Shown: positions 52,473 to 60,147 of the stretch, piece after piece
Numbering within the stretch: the stretch's first letter is position 1
Layout: every line of letters begins with the position of its first letter
DNA from: Pseudomonadota bacterium
Lineage (GTDB): Bacteria; Pseudomonadota; Gammaproteobacteria; Burkholderiales; Burkholderiaceae_C
Assembly: GCA_020161775.1 (NCBI GenBank)
Contig: JAIUOW010000015.1
Span: forward strand, 1 to 64,000
Length of the DNA stretch: 64,000 nt
Reading direction: 5' to 3'
Position numbers and translations under genes: made by a program
The notes under the pieces: model-generated
The model's database searches: none
The model's input: only the letters and a program-made list of their open reading frames with translations
Told to the model about the DNA's origin: nothing

Positions 52473-52739
52473 TCAGCCGCGCCAGGTGATGGCCTTGACC
52501 GCCCACATCTGCGCCGTCTGCGCCTCGGTGATGGCGACGGACGCCATGCGCTTGACTTCGGTGTTGTCGGTGCTGTTGCGCAGGTCGTTCATCTGGTCGA
52601 TGACGTGGGCAAAGCCCGATTTGCAGGAATACACAGCGGGGTCTTGCGACGGGTTGAACGTCAGACCGACAGCCTTTTCGCCAAAGGTCAGTTCACGGTC
52701 AGGGTCTGCGGCGACGGGGCCGTTTGTGGTGATGCTCAT
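52473..52739 (-). CDS. Acb2/Tad1-like cyclic-nucleotide sponge candidate
   Basis: 88 residues from ATG 52739 with GAGGA upstream. The C-terminal half 'VKRMASVAITEAQTAQMWA' followed by VKAITWRG matches the helical-hairpin signature (A-I-T-x-x-Q-T-A-x-M-W-A-V-K-A) of the Acb2/Tad1 superfamily. The N-terminal half has 'FGEKAVGLTFNPS'. Acb2 hexamers bind the second messengers of CBASS and thereby block abortive defence. Family assignment is by recalled motif; the ligand is not predictable. Confidence 0.72.
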   Translation of the reverse strand: MSITTNGPVAADPDRELTFGEKAVGLTFNPSQDPAVYSCKSGFAHVIDQMNDLRNSTDNTEVKRMASVAITEAQTAQMWAVKAITWRG

Positions 52740-52750
52740 AATTTCCTCGT

Positions 52751-52951
52751 TCAATTGCCGCCCAAGGCCCGGGGCGGTGTCGGGGTATTCGGTCGATAGA
52801 AGGTGCGCTCCAGCCATTGCGGCTGGCCATTGCCTGTGCGCCAAAGCCTGTTCGGGCAAGCGTTGTCGCCCCAGCGGTGCTGGCCAGGCCATTTGCCGCA
52901 GCAGCACTGCACGCCCTCGGGGCGGCGCAGGAAGTCGTAGTTGCCGCTCAT
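52751..52951 (-). CDS. Small Cys/Trp-rich phage protein
   Basis: 66 residues with 'GVQCCCGKWPGQHRWGDNAC' (four cysteines and nearby histidine) and a Pro-rich end. A zinc-binding miniature domain is likely. The start overlaps the upstream stop (ATGA). Confidence 0.58.
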   Translation of the reverse strand: MSGNYDFLRRPEGVQCCCGKWPGQHRWGDNACPNRLWRTGNGQPQWLERTFYRPNTPTPPRALGGN

Positions 52952-53217
52952 GACGCCTGCTCCGGGATGACCACGCCAAGCCGACCGACTGCCTGCGTTT
53001 CAACCCACCACACAAAGTGCAGGTAAACCTCATCGGTCACGTCCTCGGTGCTGCCTTTGATGCCAAAGCCGACCTTGAAGACGCGCTTCCATTGGTCGGC
53101 GGTCCAGTGCTCTTTCCCGCCCTCGGGCTTGTCCACCTCCACCTGGTCAGCAATCAGCCCCAGGATCATGTGGAGCTTTCCTCGCAGGCGGTCGCGTTGG
53201 GTGTGGTCACGCTTCAT
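52948..53217 (-). CDS. Phage hypothetical protein, possibly recombination-accessory
   Basis: 89 residues: 'DRLRGKLHMILGLIADQVEV', 'EHWTADQWKRVFKVGFG', 'EVYLHFVWWVETQAVGRLGV'. The W-x-x-x-x-W-K pattern recalls NinB-type proteins, but the resemblance is weak, so no name is given. Overlaps the methyltransferase stop by four bases. Confidence 0.6.
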   Translation of the reverse strand: MKRDHTQRDRLRGKLHMILGLIADQVEVDKPEGGKEHWTADQWKRVFKVGFGIKGSTEDVTDEVYLHFVWWVETQAVGRLGVVIPEQAS

Positions 53218-54344
53218 GCGGCCACCTCGGGAAATTCCTCCATCCAGGCGGCCATCATTTCCGCCGCGATCTGGGGAGCGATTGCATTGCCGAAGCCCCG
53301 CAAAAGACCCACACGATGGGGTATCCCATCAACCAGCAAGGGAATGCTGGGTTCAACACGCCGCGCTTTCCCGTCGTGGCCGACAAGCCACTTTGCGCCG
53401 GCCCAGGCATCGCCTTTTCCATCGCAGCGCGCCACTGACCGCTGATCTGGTTGTGTGCTGCAGGGTTGGTGCTGCCCACCAATGGCGTCGGCCACAAGCC
53501 CGTTACCACGTTGTTCAGCGTGACCTGAGATTTCTTCCCGTCCGGCCTCATGCCCTCCAGCGTGGTCCCTTCGGGCCATGTCTGGCCGCCGCTCGGTAGT
53601 GTTGGGCGGGGCCACATCGCCGTGTGAAAGGCCTGCGCCGGCAATGGTTGCCCGCCCGCTCCGAATGCCTGGTTCGGCCCGCCCTTCTCCCCGTCCGATG
53701 CTCTCGGTGTGCTCCAGTACGCGGCAGTCGCCATTACCTGGTCCGGCAAGCCGACTTGCGGATCGGACGGCGAGCGCCCGCTGAACTTCACCACCGTGGA
53801 GCGCGGCTCCGTGACTGCCGCCTGTGGCGTCCTCCAGTAGTCGGCTTCCAGCAGCAAACCAGAGTCGATCTCTACGGTGCGGGGCGTTGACGGCACAAGC
53901 CGGGATAACAACCCCTCGGCAGTCGTACCCGATACCTTCCAGGTCAGATCGCACTCCGAGGAACCAACCTTTGCCAACCGCTGCCGCAACCTGCTCTCCC
54001 ATGACGACAGCGGGCCGGCGGGCACGGATGATTCGGAAAAAGTCGGGCCATAGGTGCCGCGCATCAGCAGTTCCGGCGCCTTTGCCCGCGACAGAGAACG
54101 GCTGACACGGGCACGACCCGGTGACGATTTCGCGGTCATCTGGCCATCCGGCAATGCGGGCAGCAAGGGGCCATCCGCCAATGCCGGCGAAAAAGTGAAG
54201 CTGGGTGTATCCAGCAAGCTCATCTGCTCGTACATCGGTGATGCTCCTTTCGTCAACGTCGCCGGGCGGGATGTGGCCATCAGCAATCAGCTCGCGCAGC
54301 CATGCAGCGGCCTTTTTGTCGAACTCGTTGTAGTACGCGGTCAC
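53214..54344 (-). CDS. DNA (cytosine-5) methyltransferase
   Basis: 376 residues. C5-MTase motifs in order: I 'FFAGIGGWPLAA' (51-62), IV 'GSCPCQPFSVAGKG' (76-89, catalytic Cys80), VI 'GEQV' (116-119, ENV in most relatives), VIII 'HRRDRLWF' (156-163), a variable target-recognition region 165-340, and X 'GFGNAIAPQIAAE' near 350. It adds a methyl group to cytosine in a specific site, probably to shield phage DNA. No cognate nuclease is seen. Most of its length is overlapped in another frame by the gene at 53255-54235. Confidence 0.88.
   Translation of the reverse strand: MTAYYNEFDKKAAAWLRELIADGHIPPGDVDERSITDVRADELAGYTQLHFFAGIGGWPLAARIAGWPDDREIVTGSCPCQPFSVAGKGAGTADARHLWPDFFRIIRARRPAVVMGEQVAAAVGKGWFLGVRSDLEGIGYDCRGVVIPACAVNAPHRRDRLWFAAGSRLLEDATGGSHGAALHGGEVQRALAVRSASRLAGPGNGDCRVLEHTESIGRGEGRAEPGIRSGRATIAGAGLSHGDVAPPNTTERRPDMARRDHAGGHEAGREEISGHAEQRGNGLVADAIGGQHQPCSTQPDQRSVARCDGKGDAWAGAKWLVGHDGKARRVEPSIPLLVDGIPHRVGLLRGFGNAIAPQIAAEMMAAWMEEFPEVAA
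53255..54235 (-). CDS. Overlapping-frame protein inside the methyltransferase gene
   Basis: 326 residues in the +1 frame of the same strand. The ATG at 54235 has AAAGGAG at proper distance (54244-54250). The protein reads like a known phage family: 'ARVSRSLSRAKAPELLMRGT', 'YGPTFSESSVPAGPLSSWES', 'LRQRLAKVGSSECDLTWKV', 'TPRASDGEKGGPNQAFG', 'PEGTTLEGMRPDGKKSQVTL', 'LNPAFPCWLMGYP'. Proteins of this style are frequent next to phage Dcm enzymes. Function unknown. The absence of stops over 326 codons plus family-like text argue that both frames are used. Confidence 0.7.
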   Translation of the reverse strand: MYEQMSLLDTPSFTFSPALADGPLLPALPDGQMTAKSSPGRARVSRSLSRAKAPELLMRGTYGPTFSESSVPAGPLSSWESRLRQRLAKVGSSECDLTWKVSGTTAEGLLSRLVPSTPRTVEIDSGLLLEADYWRTPQAAVTEPRSTVVKFSGRSPSDPQVGLPDQVMATAAYWSTPRASDGEKGGPNQAFGAGGQPLPAQAFHTAMWPRPTLPSGGQTWPEGTTLEGMRPDGKKSQVTLNNVVTGLWPTPLVGSTNPAAHNQISGQWRAAMEKAMPGPAQSGLSATTGKRGVLNPAFPCWLMGYPIVWVFCGASAMQSLPRSRRK

Positions 54345-54592
54345 GACAGCAGCCTTTCCCGCGCAGCCCTGAACCCACGGCGAACAGCCTGGTGGGCGTC
54401 TTCAGCCATAACGGCGATGTGAACCCTGATCCGTTGCTGCGCGGCCAAAACTGCACGCTCGATGTCGTAGCCAAACAGCCCCGCGTCTTGGTCAGGGACG
54501 GGTACAGCCTTGGCCTTGCGGGCGCACACAGGGCCTAGGCCGGTGGGGCTGGCGGCTTTCATGCGGCGGCCGCAGTTGGTGCAGTGGGTCAT
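54341..54592 (-). CDS. Small zinc-finger phage protein (DUF6011-like)
   Basis: 83 residues. 'CTNCGRRMKAASPTGLGPVC' gives C-x2-C...C with the 'GLGP-C' turn common in small phage zinc proteins, followed by a helical part. Overlaps both neighbours by four bases. Confidence 0.65.
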   Translation of the reverse strand: MTHCTNCGRRMKAASPTGLGPVCARKAKAVPVPDQDAGLFGYDIERAVLAAQQRIRVHIAVMAEDAHQAVRRGFRAARERLLS

Positions 54593-55014
54593 TGGGCGTC
54601 CAGTTCATCAATCCGCACAGCCACCCCCGGAACCACCGAATACCGCTTCTTTACCGTCAGGTCCACCACCTGAACGTCGTCTTTCCACACCACGCCGTTG
54701 ATGGCATCGCAGATGGCCTTGGCCACGTTGTCAGCATCGGGCTTCACGGCAGGCAAGATCAGCCCAGCCTCTGCCGCGCGCTGCTTTCTCATTGACCAGC
54801 TCGCCGGGATAGCGAAGTCCACGCGCATCTGCAGGTTCACCGGCCCGGTCAGCAGCGGGCGGCCTGCCATCGCCTGGGCGGCAAACAGGGCAACAGTGCT
54901 TTCGTAGCTGACGGTTTTGGCCGGCGTGAAAATGCGGGCATGTGCGCCCACCTTGCCGATGCGGGCGCGCCCTTTGCCCACGGGCTGGCCGGGGATGTGG
55001 AAGTGGATGGTCAT
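54589..55014 (-). CDS. rusA: RusA-family Holliday junction resolvase
   Basis: 141 residues. 'IHFHIPGQPVGKGRARIGK' start, the catalytic acidic cluster 'KPDADNVAKAICDAINGVVW' then 'KDDVQVVDL', which give the three aspartates of the RusA active site. It cuts Holliday junctions in phage recombination or packaging. Coupled to dnaB (ATGA). Confidence 0.92.
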   Translation of the reverse strand: MTIHFHIPGQPVGKGRARIGKVGAHARIFTPAKTVSYESTVALFAAQAMAGRPLLTGPVNLQMRVDFAIPASWSMRKQRAAEAGLILPAVKPDADNVAKAICDAINGVVWKDDVQVVDLTVKKRYSVVPGVAVRIDELDAQ

Positions 55015-56387
55015 GAGGGCATGCCTCTTGAAAGTTGTTTGGTGTGCCGCACAGGCACCGGTTGATCCCAATCGCCAACCTGTTGGTACTGCCCGGCAAA
55101 ACTCAGCGGAACAAGGCCGGTCGGCCCGTTGCGGTGGGCCACGATTTCCAGCTGCGAATAGCCCCGGAAGTTTTCATCCTTCGGGCTCATGGGATGCGCG
55201 TGGTCGGTGAACAGCAGCGCGATCTGGTCGGCTGCCGCCTCGATGGCGCCAGAGTCGCGCAGGTAGGTCATCGTGGGCGCGTGGTACGTCTCATCGGCCT
55301 TGCGGCTCATCTGCGACAGCACCACCACGAAAATACCAAGATCCATCGCCAGGGCCTTGATGCCGTTGACGATCACGTCCAGCTCGCGGTTTCGGTTGTC
55401 TTCGCCAGCGCCCTGCATCAACTGCAGGAAGTCAACGAACAGCACATCCAGCCCGTACTGCCGTTTGACCTGCATCGCCTTGCGGCGGATGTCCAGCAGG
55501 CTCTGCGCGGATTGATCGTCGTGCACCAGGTTCAGTTCACCAAGGCGGCGCGCGGCCTCGTTCACGCATTCCCACATGCCCGAATCGCTGGCATCAGCGC
55601 GCAGGATGCGGCCCAGGTCAACGCCGCCCATGGCGGCGGTGTGCCGGTGCATCAGCTGCGATACCGGCATTTCCTGACTGATGAACAGAACGCTGTAGCG
55701 CCGCGCGAAATTGCGGGCCAGCGCCAGGGCCACGGCTGTTTTCCCGTGCTTTGGCCGTGCCCCCAACACCATCACCTCGCCGCGCCGACCTCCACCGTTC
55801 AGCAGCCTGTCCAGCCCTGCGATGCCGGTGGACAGCGCCGGGTTCTTGCCTTCGCTCAGGTCCTGCAGCAGCGCCAGGTATTCCGCCAGCGATTGGTTGA
55901 TGTGCTGGGGCTCGCGCTTGGCCTTCACTTCGGCCAGTTTCGCCAGCATCATCTGCGCTTCGTCAACCAGCTTTTCTACCGTTTTGCCCTGCGGGTTGAA
56001 TGCGCTGGTGGCGATTTCGTCAGCCGCGGCGACCAGCTTGCGCAGCACAGCGCGCTCGCGCACGATTTCGGCATAGCGGCGGATGTTCGCTGCGCTGGGC
56101 ACGTACTGCGCCAGGGAGTTCAGGTACACCAGCCCGCCAGCATCCTCTGCCTTGTCGGCCAGGCGGTCAAAGACCGTCACCAGGTCACAGGGTTGACCGG
56201 CTGACGCCAGTTGGCGGATGGCCGTGAAAATCAGTTTGTGCTCGGATCGGTAGAAGTCATCCGCCGTCAGGCCGGGCACGCGGTTGATAGCCTCGCGGTC
56301 CAGCAGCATGCCGCCCAGTACGCCAGATTCGGCCTCAATGCTGTGCGGGGGCTCGCGCAGGTTCGCTATCTCGTCATCGCGGCGCAT
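55011..56387 (-). CDS. dnaB: Replicative DNA helicase DnaB-like
   Basis: 458 residues: N-terminal DnaB domain ('PPHSIEAESGVLGGMLLD', 12-29), linker, and RecA-like ATPase with Walker A 'GARPKHGKT' (209-217), Walker B 'LDVLFVDFLQLM' near 315 and motif 'VVVLSQMSRKAD' near 358. It unwinds DNA at the fork; the preceding gene probably loads it. Overlaps that gene by 14 bases. Confidence 0.93.
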   Translation of the reverse strand: MRRDDEIANLREPPHSIEAESGVLGGMLLDREAINRVPGLTADDFYRSEHKLIFTAIRQLASAGQPCDLVTVFDRLADKAEDAGGLVYLNSLAQYVPSAANIRRYAEIVRERAVLRKLVAAADEIATSAFNPQGKTVEKLVDEAQMMLAKLAEVKAKREPQHINQSLAEYLALLQDLSEGKNPALSTGIAGLDRLLNGGGRRGEVMVLGARPKHGKTAVALALARNFARRYSVLFISQEMPVSQLMHRHTAAMGGVDLGRILRADASDSGMWECVNEAARRLGELNLVHDDQSAQSLLDIRRKAMQVKRQYGLDVLFVDFLQLMQGAGEDNRNRELDVIVNGIKALAMDLGIFVVVLSQMSRKADETYHAPTMTYLRDSGAIEAAADQIALLFTDHAHPMSPKDENFRGYSQLEIVAHRNGPTGLVPLSFAGQYQQVGDWDQPVPVRHTKQLSRGMPS

Positions 56388-57243
56388 GGGCGGCCTCCTT
56401 GTTTTCGTAGTTGCCCTGCACGACCTTCGCGAAATTGGACTGGTTCATCAGCCAGCCCAGGTCGCAGTTCATCCAGCGCCCGCTGCGCCCGGTCAGGAAA
56501 TCGGACTTGGCCACGTAGCCAAAAAAACGATCGAACCAGTCCACAGCCTCAGCTTCGGTCGTGGCATACCGCTCGCCGGATCGTTTCGTTGCCGTCAAAA
56601 GCCACTTCCAGCGGGAGCGCATGGCCTGCGCGTTCTTGCCGTCCCAGAGTTCGGGCTTGGGCTGCGGTAGCTCGGGGAGGTGTTTGCCGAACAGGTCGAT
56701 CAAGACCACATGCGGGCAGTGCGGGATCGTCGGCTTGGCCGACACAGTAGCTTTAGCTACTGTAGTTATAGGTAAAGGTGAAGGTGACGGTGCATCCGTT
56801 TGCGACTCATTCGCCACCCCGTTTGCTACAGCATGTGTGATGGCATTTGCTATAGCATTTGGCATAGCAGATGCCAAAGCATCCGGCATCTTTTCGTCAT
56901 CAATATTCCAGCGTGCAGCAGCCCCGGCAGCCCCCGATTCCTTCTTGCCTTCGCTGATGGCTTGGGCCTTGATCCGCTCATGCGTGACGCGCTCGTGAAT
57001 CAGCGTGTCGTCCTTGGCCTCGAAGAAGTCAACCAGGATTGCGCGGTGGGCCTTCCAGCGGCCAGGCGACAGCTTCGTGATGCTCGCCAGTTGGGAGTCG
57101 TCATTGGGTAGCGTGCCGCCCCGCTTCCATGCGGCCATGAGCATCAGGCAATAGGCGCCGTGCTGCTCGGTGTTCAGGTTGGTCGTGTCCGCCAGGTATT
57201 CCCCGACGTACAGCGGCATCCACGTATCAGCCTTTTTGGTCAC
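56374..57243 (-). CDS. DUF1376 replication initiator-like protein
   Basis: 289 residues from a GTG overlapping the upstream stop. The DUF1376 opening is 'TWMPLYVGEYLADTTNLNTE', with 'HGAYCLMLMAAWKRGGTLPN'. The middle (about 120-150) is a four-residue repeat 'NAIANAITHAVANGVANE' encoded by tandem 12-bp repeats. The C-terminal part is 'PELWDGKNAQAMRSRWKWLL' then 'YVAKSDFLTGRSGRWMNCDL'. DUF1376 proteins take the place of lambda O in many phages. A DNA origin inside the gene is proposed. Confidence 0.82.
   Translation of the reverse strand: MTKKADTWMPLYVGEYLADTTNLNTEQHGAYCLMLMAAWKRGGTLPNDDSQLASITKLSPGRWKAHRAILVDFFEAKDDTLIHERVTHERIKAQAISEGKKESGAAGAAARWNIDDEKMPDALASAMPNAIANAITHAVANGVANESQTDAPSPSPLPITTVAKATVSAKPTIPHCPHVVLIDLFGKHLPELPQPKPELWDGKNAQAMRSRWKWLLTATKRSGERYATTEAEAVDWFDRFFGYVAKSDFLTGRSGRWMNCDLGWLMNQSNFAKVVQGNYENKEAAHAPR
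56744..56881. other. Candidate phage replication origin: 12-bp iterons and AT-rich inverted repeat
   Basis: Five tandem 12-bp units cover 56822-56881 on the + strand: TTTGCTACAGCA, TGTGTGATGGCA, TTTGCTATAGCA, TTTGGCATAGCA and GATGCCAAAGCA. All end in GCA. To the left (56744-56763) lies a perfect inverted repeat ACAGTAGCT-TT-AGCTACTGT, followed by an AT-rich run. Iterons within the initiator gene are the lambda ori arrangement. Confidence 0.5.
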
Positions 57244-57614
57244 GCTGCCAGCCTTTCCCGGTCCCGCTGGCCAGCCGCGGCGAAGTACCCGACACCTTCA
57301 TCAATAGCCCGCTGAATCTCAGCCTCGCGCACGGCCTTGGCGGTGGCGCTCAGTGCGGCTTGGGCCTCGTTCTGGGCCTTGAGCCAGTGCTGGGCTGCTT
57401 CACGGTCGGCCGGGTCGCCCATCGTCTCGAAGCGTTCGTAATGGGCCAGCATGTGGCGGCCGCAGTCCTGCACATGGCGGATCAGTTCGGCGTCAGATAG
57501 GCCGGCTCCTACATCCAGTTGCCCGCCCGGCTGACCGTTACCCCTGCTGCACGGGTTTACTTTGTGAGTGGGGGACTTGTTGGCCGGGGCCAGTTGATGC
57601 GCAAAAGAGGTCAT
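57240..57614 (-). CDS. Phage hypothetical protein of the replication module
   Basis: 124 residues from ATG 57614 (MTSFAHQLAPANKSP...), overlapping the upstream stop (ATGA). A disordered N terminus is followed by helical, charged sequence ('DAELIRHVQDCGRHMLAHYE', 'AKAVREAEIQRAIDEGVGYF'). No family recognised. Confidence 0.65.
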   Translation of the reverse strand: MTSFAHQLAPANKSPTHKVNPCSRGNGQPGGQLDVGAGLSDAELIRHVQDCGRHMLAHYERFETMGDPADREAAQHWLKAQNEAQAALSATAKAVREAEIQRAIDEGVGYFAAAGQRDRERLAA

Positions 57615-59821
57615 GCGGCCTCCGCAAACAGCCCCGCCTGCTCTTTCAGCGCGTCCTCGACGTTCAGGCATGCCAGCTCGTAGTACTGCGGCTTGAGTTC
57701 GGTGCCAACAAACCTGCGGCCCATCTTCACGGCGCAATAGCCCTCGGAGCCGATGCCAGCGAACGGCGAGAAAACCAGATCACCCTTGTTTGTCCAAAGG
57801 TGAATGCACCGCTCAATCACGTCGAGCTGCAGCGGGCACATGTGCTTTTCGTCGTTCTCGTCCCGCGCCGGCAGCTTGTTCAGCGTGCGGCCCTGGTTAA
57901 TGTCCGTCCAGATAGGGCTTGCGTACTTCTGCCACATCAAAACGGGCAGGTCGTCGCCATGGGTTACGCGGATTTCGCAGTCGCCGGGCTTGCGCATCGT
58001 CACCACGTAGTCAGGCAGCCCCATGCGGCTCATGGTGCTGTTCTCGCGGATAGTCTTGTGCAGCAGGCCCAGCGCCTTGGTGCGCTGCATTGACACCACC
58101 GGGTCTTTCCATATGCACACTTCGGAGTGATATATAAACCCGGCTTCCTCAAACGCCTTGATGAGTGCGCCCCGGAAATCACGTAGGCCAATGAAGCCTT
58201 GGCGCATCTTGGTGGTGGGCAGGTTCATGCAGTGGAATGACACGTTGCGGCCCGGCTTGATGACGCGGAACAGCTCGGTAATCAGGAATTTCAACTGCGC
58301 GACAAACTCGGCATCGTCCTTGCAGTTGCCCATGTCGTGGTCGCTGTTGCTGTACACAAACAAGTCAGCAAACGGCGGGGAAAACACGCTGTAATCAATG
58401 CTGTTGTCAGCCATTCGCCGCGCCCACTTCACGCAGTCGCCCAGGTGGATGGTGTAGCCGTCGCCCTCGTGCGTGTCTTCGCGGTAGTCGTCCACTACGT
58501 TGGTCTGTCCGGTGAGTTCGTGGTTCATGATTTCCTTCATGTGTTCGATCATGTTTGCGCTCATGTCGTGGTGCTGCACTTCTTTGCGCTTGAGGTTGGC
58601 CAAAATCTGGCCCTCGTTTTCTGCGGTGAACAGATGCACCTGAACCTCGCGCTTTTGGCCGAAGCGATAGCAGCGGCGCACGGCCTGGTAGAACTTCTCG
58701 AATGAGTCATCCAGCCCCACAAAAGCCATGCGTGCGCAGTGCTGCCAGTTCATGCCAAACCCGGCGATCTTGGGTTTGCTGACCAGCACGCGGATTTCGC
58801 CGTGGGCAAAGCCCAGCAGGTTCTTTGACTTGCTATCCGGTGAGTCCGAACCCTGCACGTTCACAGCGCCGGGTATCAGTTGCGTGATGCGCTCGGCCTC
58901 GTCGTTCAGGTGACACCAGATCAGCCACGGCTCACCGGGCTCTGCGTTGACCACATCGGCCAATGCCTTGCAGCGGGCTTCTACGCTGTCGCGCTGGGCC
59001 TTGCGGCGCTCGGCAAGACCCATGGCAGGTCGTGCAAACAACTCATCACCAATCTGCTCGGTTTCCACCACATGCTCGTGATACGTCAGCGGGGGAAGTT
59101 CATAGCGGGCACCGTTAAAACCCAGGTCTTGCGGGTTGCGCAGCACCACGGCCCATGTGCCCATCCACTCCCAAAACTTGGATGCGCCCCATCCCTTGAG
59201 TCGCCATGTGCCGGTGTCGCCCGTGTCGTTCACAAAGTAAGTCGCCAGCATTTCCGTGCGGCTCATCACGCCCAGGAACTCGCACTGGTTGCCCAATTCC
59301 TCGAAGTCGTTGGGGGATGGCGTGGCCGTGCAGGACAGGCGATACGGCACACCCTGCGCTGCATCAATGATGCGCTGGCGGGTCTTGCCGTCATGCGCTT
59401 TCAGGATGGATGATTCGTCCAGCACCAGCCCATGCAGCTCGGTGAAGTCAATGGCGTCCATGCGCTCATAGTTGGTAATCCACACGCCGGGGCCGGTGGG
59501 CGTGCCGCCTTGGGGGACACGGTGAACCTCAATGCCAAACGTGCGCCCCTGCTCAATGGTCTGTTCAGACACGGCCAGCGGTGCCAACACCAGCACAGTA
59601 CCGCCCGTGTTCGCGGCCACTTCGTCAGCCCACGAAAGCTGCATCAGGGTCTTGCCAAGGCCGGTGTCCGCAAAGATCGCAGCGCGGCCACGCCGGATAG
59701 CCCATTCAACAATCGCATGCTGGAAGTCAAATAGATGCTCGTTCAGGTCGCCGGGCTTGTGGCCCGTGGCAACTTCTGCGCGGCGCTTGCGGGCCACGAA
59801 TGCGTCGTAATCGCTCAGCAT
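57611..59821 (-). CDS. Helicase-DNA methyltransferase fusion
   Basis: 736 residues. The first part is a SNF2/superfamily-2 helicase: Walker A 'DTGLGKT' (52-58), 'DES' in place of DEAH (135-137), 'SCTATPSPNDF' (163-173) and motif VI 'QAVRRCYRFGQKR' (379-391). The second part is an amino-methyltransferase of the permuted beta type: 'SPPFADL' (481-487) before 'FSPFAGIGSEGYC' (684-696). It is predicted to track on DNA and methylate adenine or cytosine amino groups, likely anti-restriction. Confidence 0.87.
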   Translation of the reverse strand: MLSDYDAFVARKRRAEVATGHKPGDLNEHLFDFQHAIVEWAIRRGRAAIFADTGLGKTLMQLSWADEVAANTGGTVLVLAPLAVSEQTIEQGRTFGIEVHRVPQGGTPTGPGVWITNYERMDAIDFTELHGLVLDESSILKAHDGKTRQRIIDAAQGVPYRLSCTATPSPNDFEELGNQCEFLGVMSRTEMLATYFVNDTGDTGTWRLKGWGASKFWEWMGTWAVVLRNPQDLGFNGARYELPPLTYHEHVVETEQIGDELFARPAMGLAERRKAQRDSVEARCKALADVVNAEPGEPWLIWCHLNDEAERITQLIPGAVNVQGSDSPDSKSKNLLGFAHGEIRVLVSKPKIAGFGMNWQHCARMAFVGLDDSFEKFYQAVRRCYRFGQKREVQVHLFTAENEGQILANLKRKEVQHHDMSANMIEHMKEIMNHELTGQTNVVDDYREDTHEGDGYTIHLGDCVKWARRMADNSIDYSVFSPPFADLFVYSNSDHDMGNCKDDAEFVAQLKFLITELFRVIKPGRNVSFHCMNLPTTKMRQGFIGLRDFRGALIKAFEEAGFIYHSEVCIWKDPVVSMQRTKALGLLHKTIRENSTMSRMGLPDYVVTMRKPGDCEIRVTHGDDLPVLMWQKYASPIWTDINQGRTLNKLPARDENDEKHMCPLQLDVIERCIHLWTNKGDLVFSPFAGIGSEGYCAVKMGRRFVGTELKPQYYELACLNVEDALKEQAGLFAEAA

Positions 59822-60147
59822 CCCGTCCCCCGCGAAGGAAGCGAAGAAGCCCGATCAGATCCCGCGCGCAGGGTCCAGGCGGGGCCCGTGTAGGTGCCCT
59901 TGGTGGTCGCATTGCAGAAAGTGCGCGGCGGTGTGCTGGGCTCGCTGTTGTGCTTTTGGCCGGCCTCGGTGGCTTCGTAGAGGCCGTCTTCGTTGATCTC
60001 GATCCAGCCGACACGGACCAGCTCATTCAGGTGGCTGGCGCAGGCATTCGGGCTCAGGGCGTCGTGCTGGGCATTGGTGAACTCGCGGGCAGTCCGGGGA
60101 CGGCCGCAGATGGCGCGCAGCATGGTGCGGTGTCGGGTGGTGATCAT
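59815..60147 (-). CDS. Winged-helix phage protein
   Basis: 110 residues from ATG 60147 (MITTRHRTMLRAICGRP...). 'CASHLNELVRVGWIEINEDG' followed by 'LYEATEAGQ' is a typical winged-helix recognition helix and wing. Probably a DNA-binding regulator or replication accessory. The C-terminal tail is Ser/Thr-rich. Overlaps the upstream CII-like gene. Confidence 0.62.
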   Translation of the reverse strand: MITTRHRTMLRAICGRPRTAREFTNAQHDALSPNACASHLNELVRVGWIEINEDGLYEATEAGQKHNSEPSTPPRTFCNATTKGTYTGPAWTLRAGSDRASSLPSRGTGC

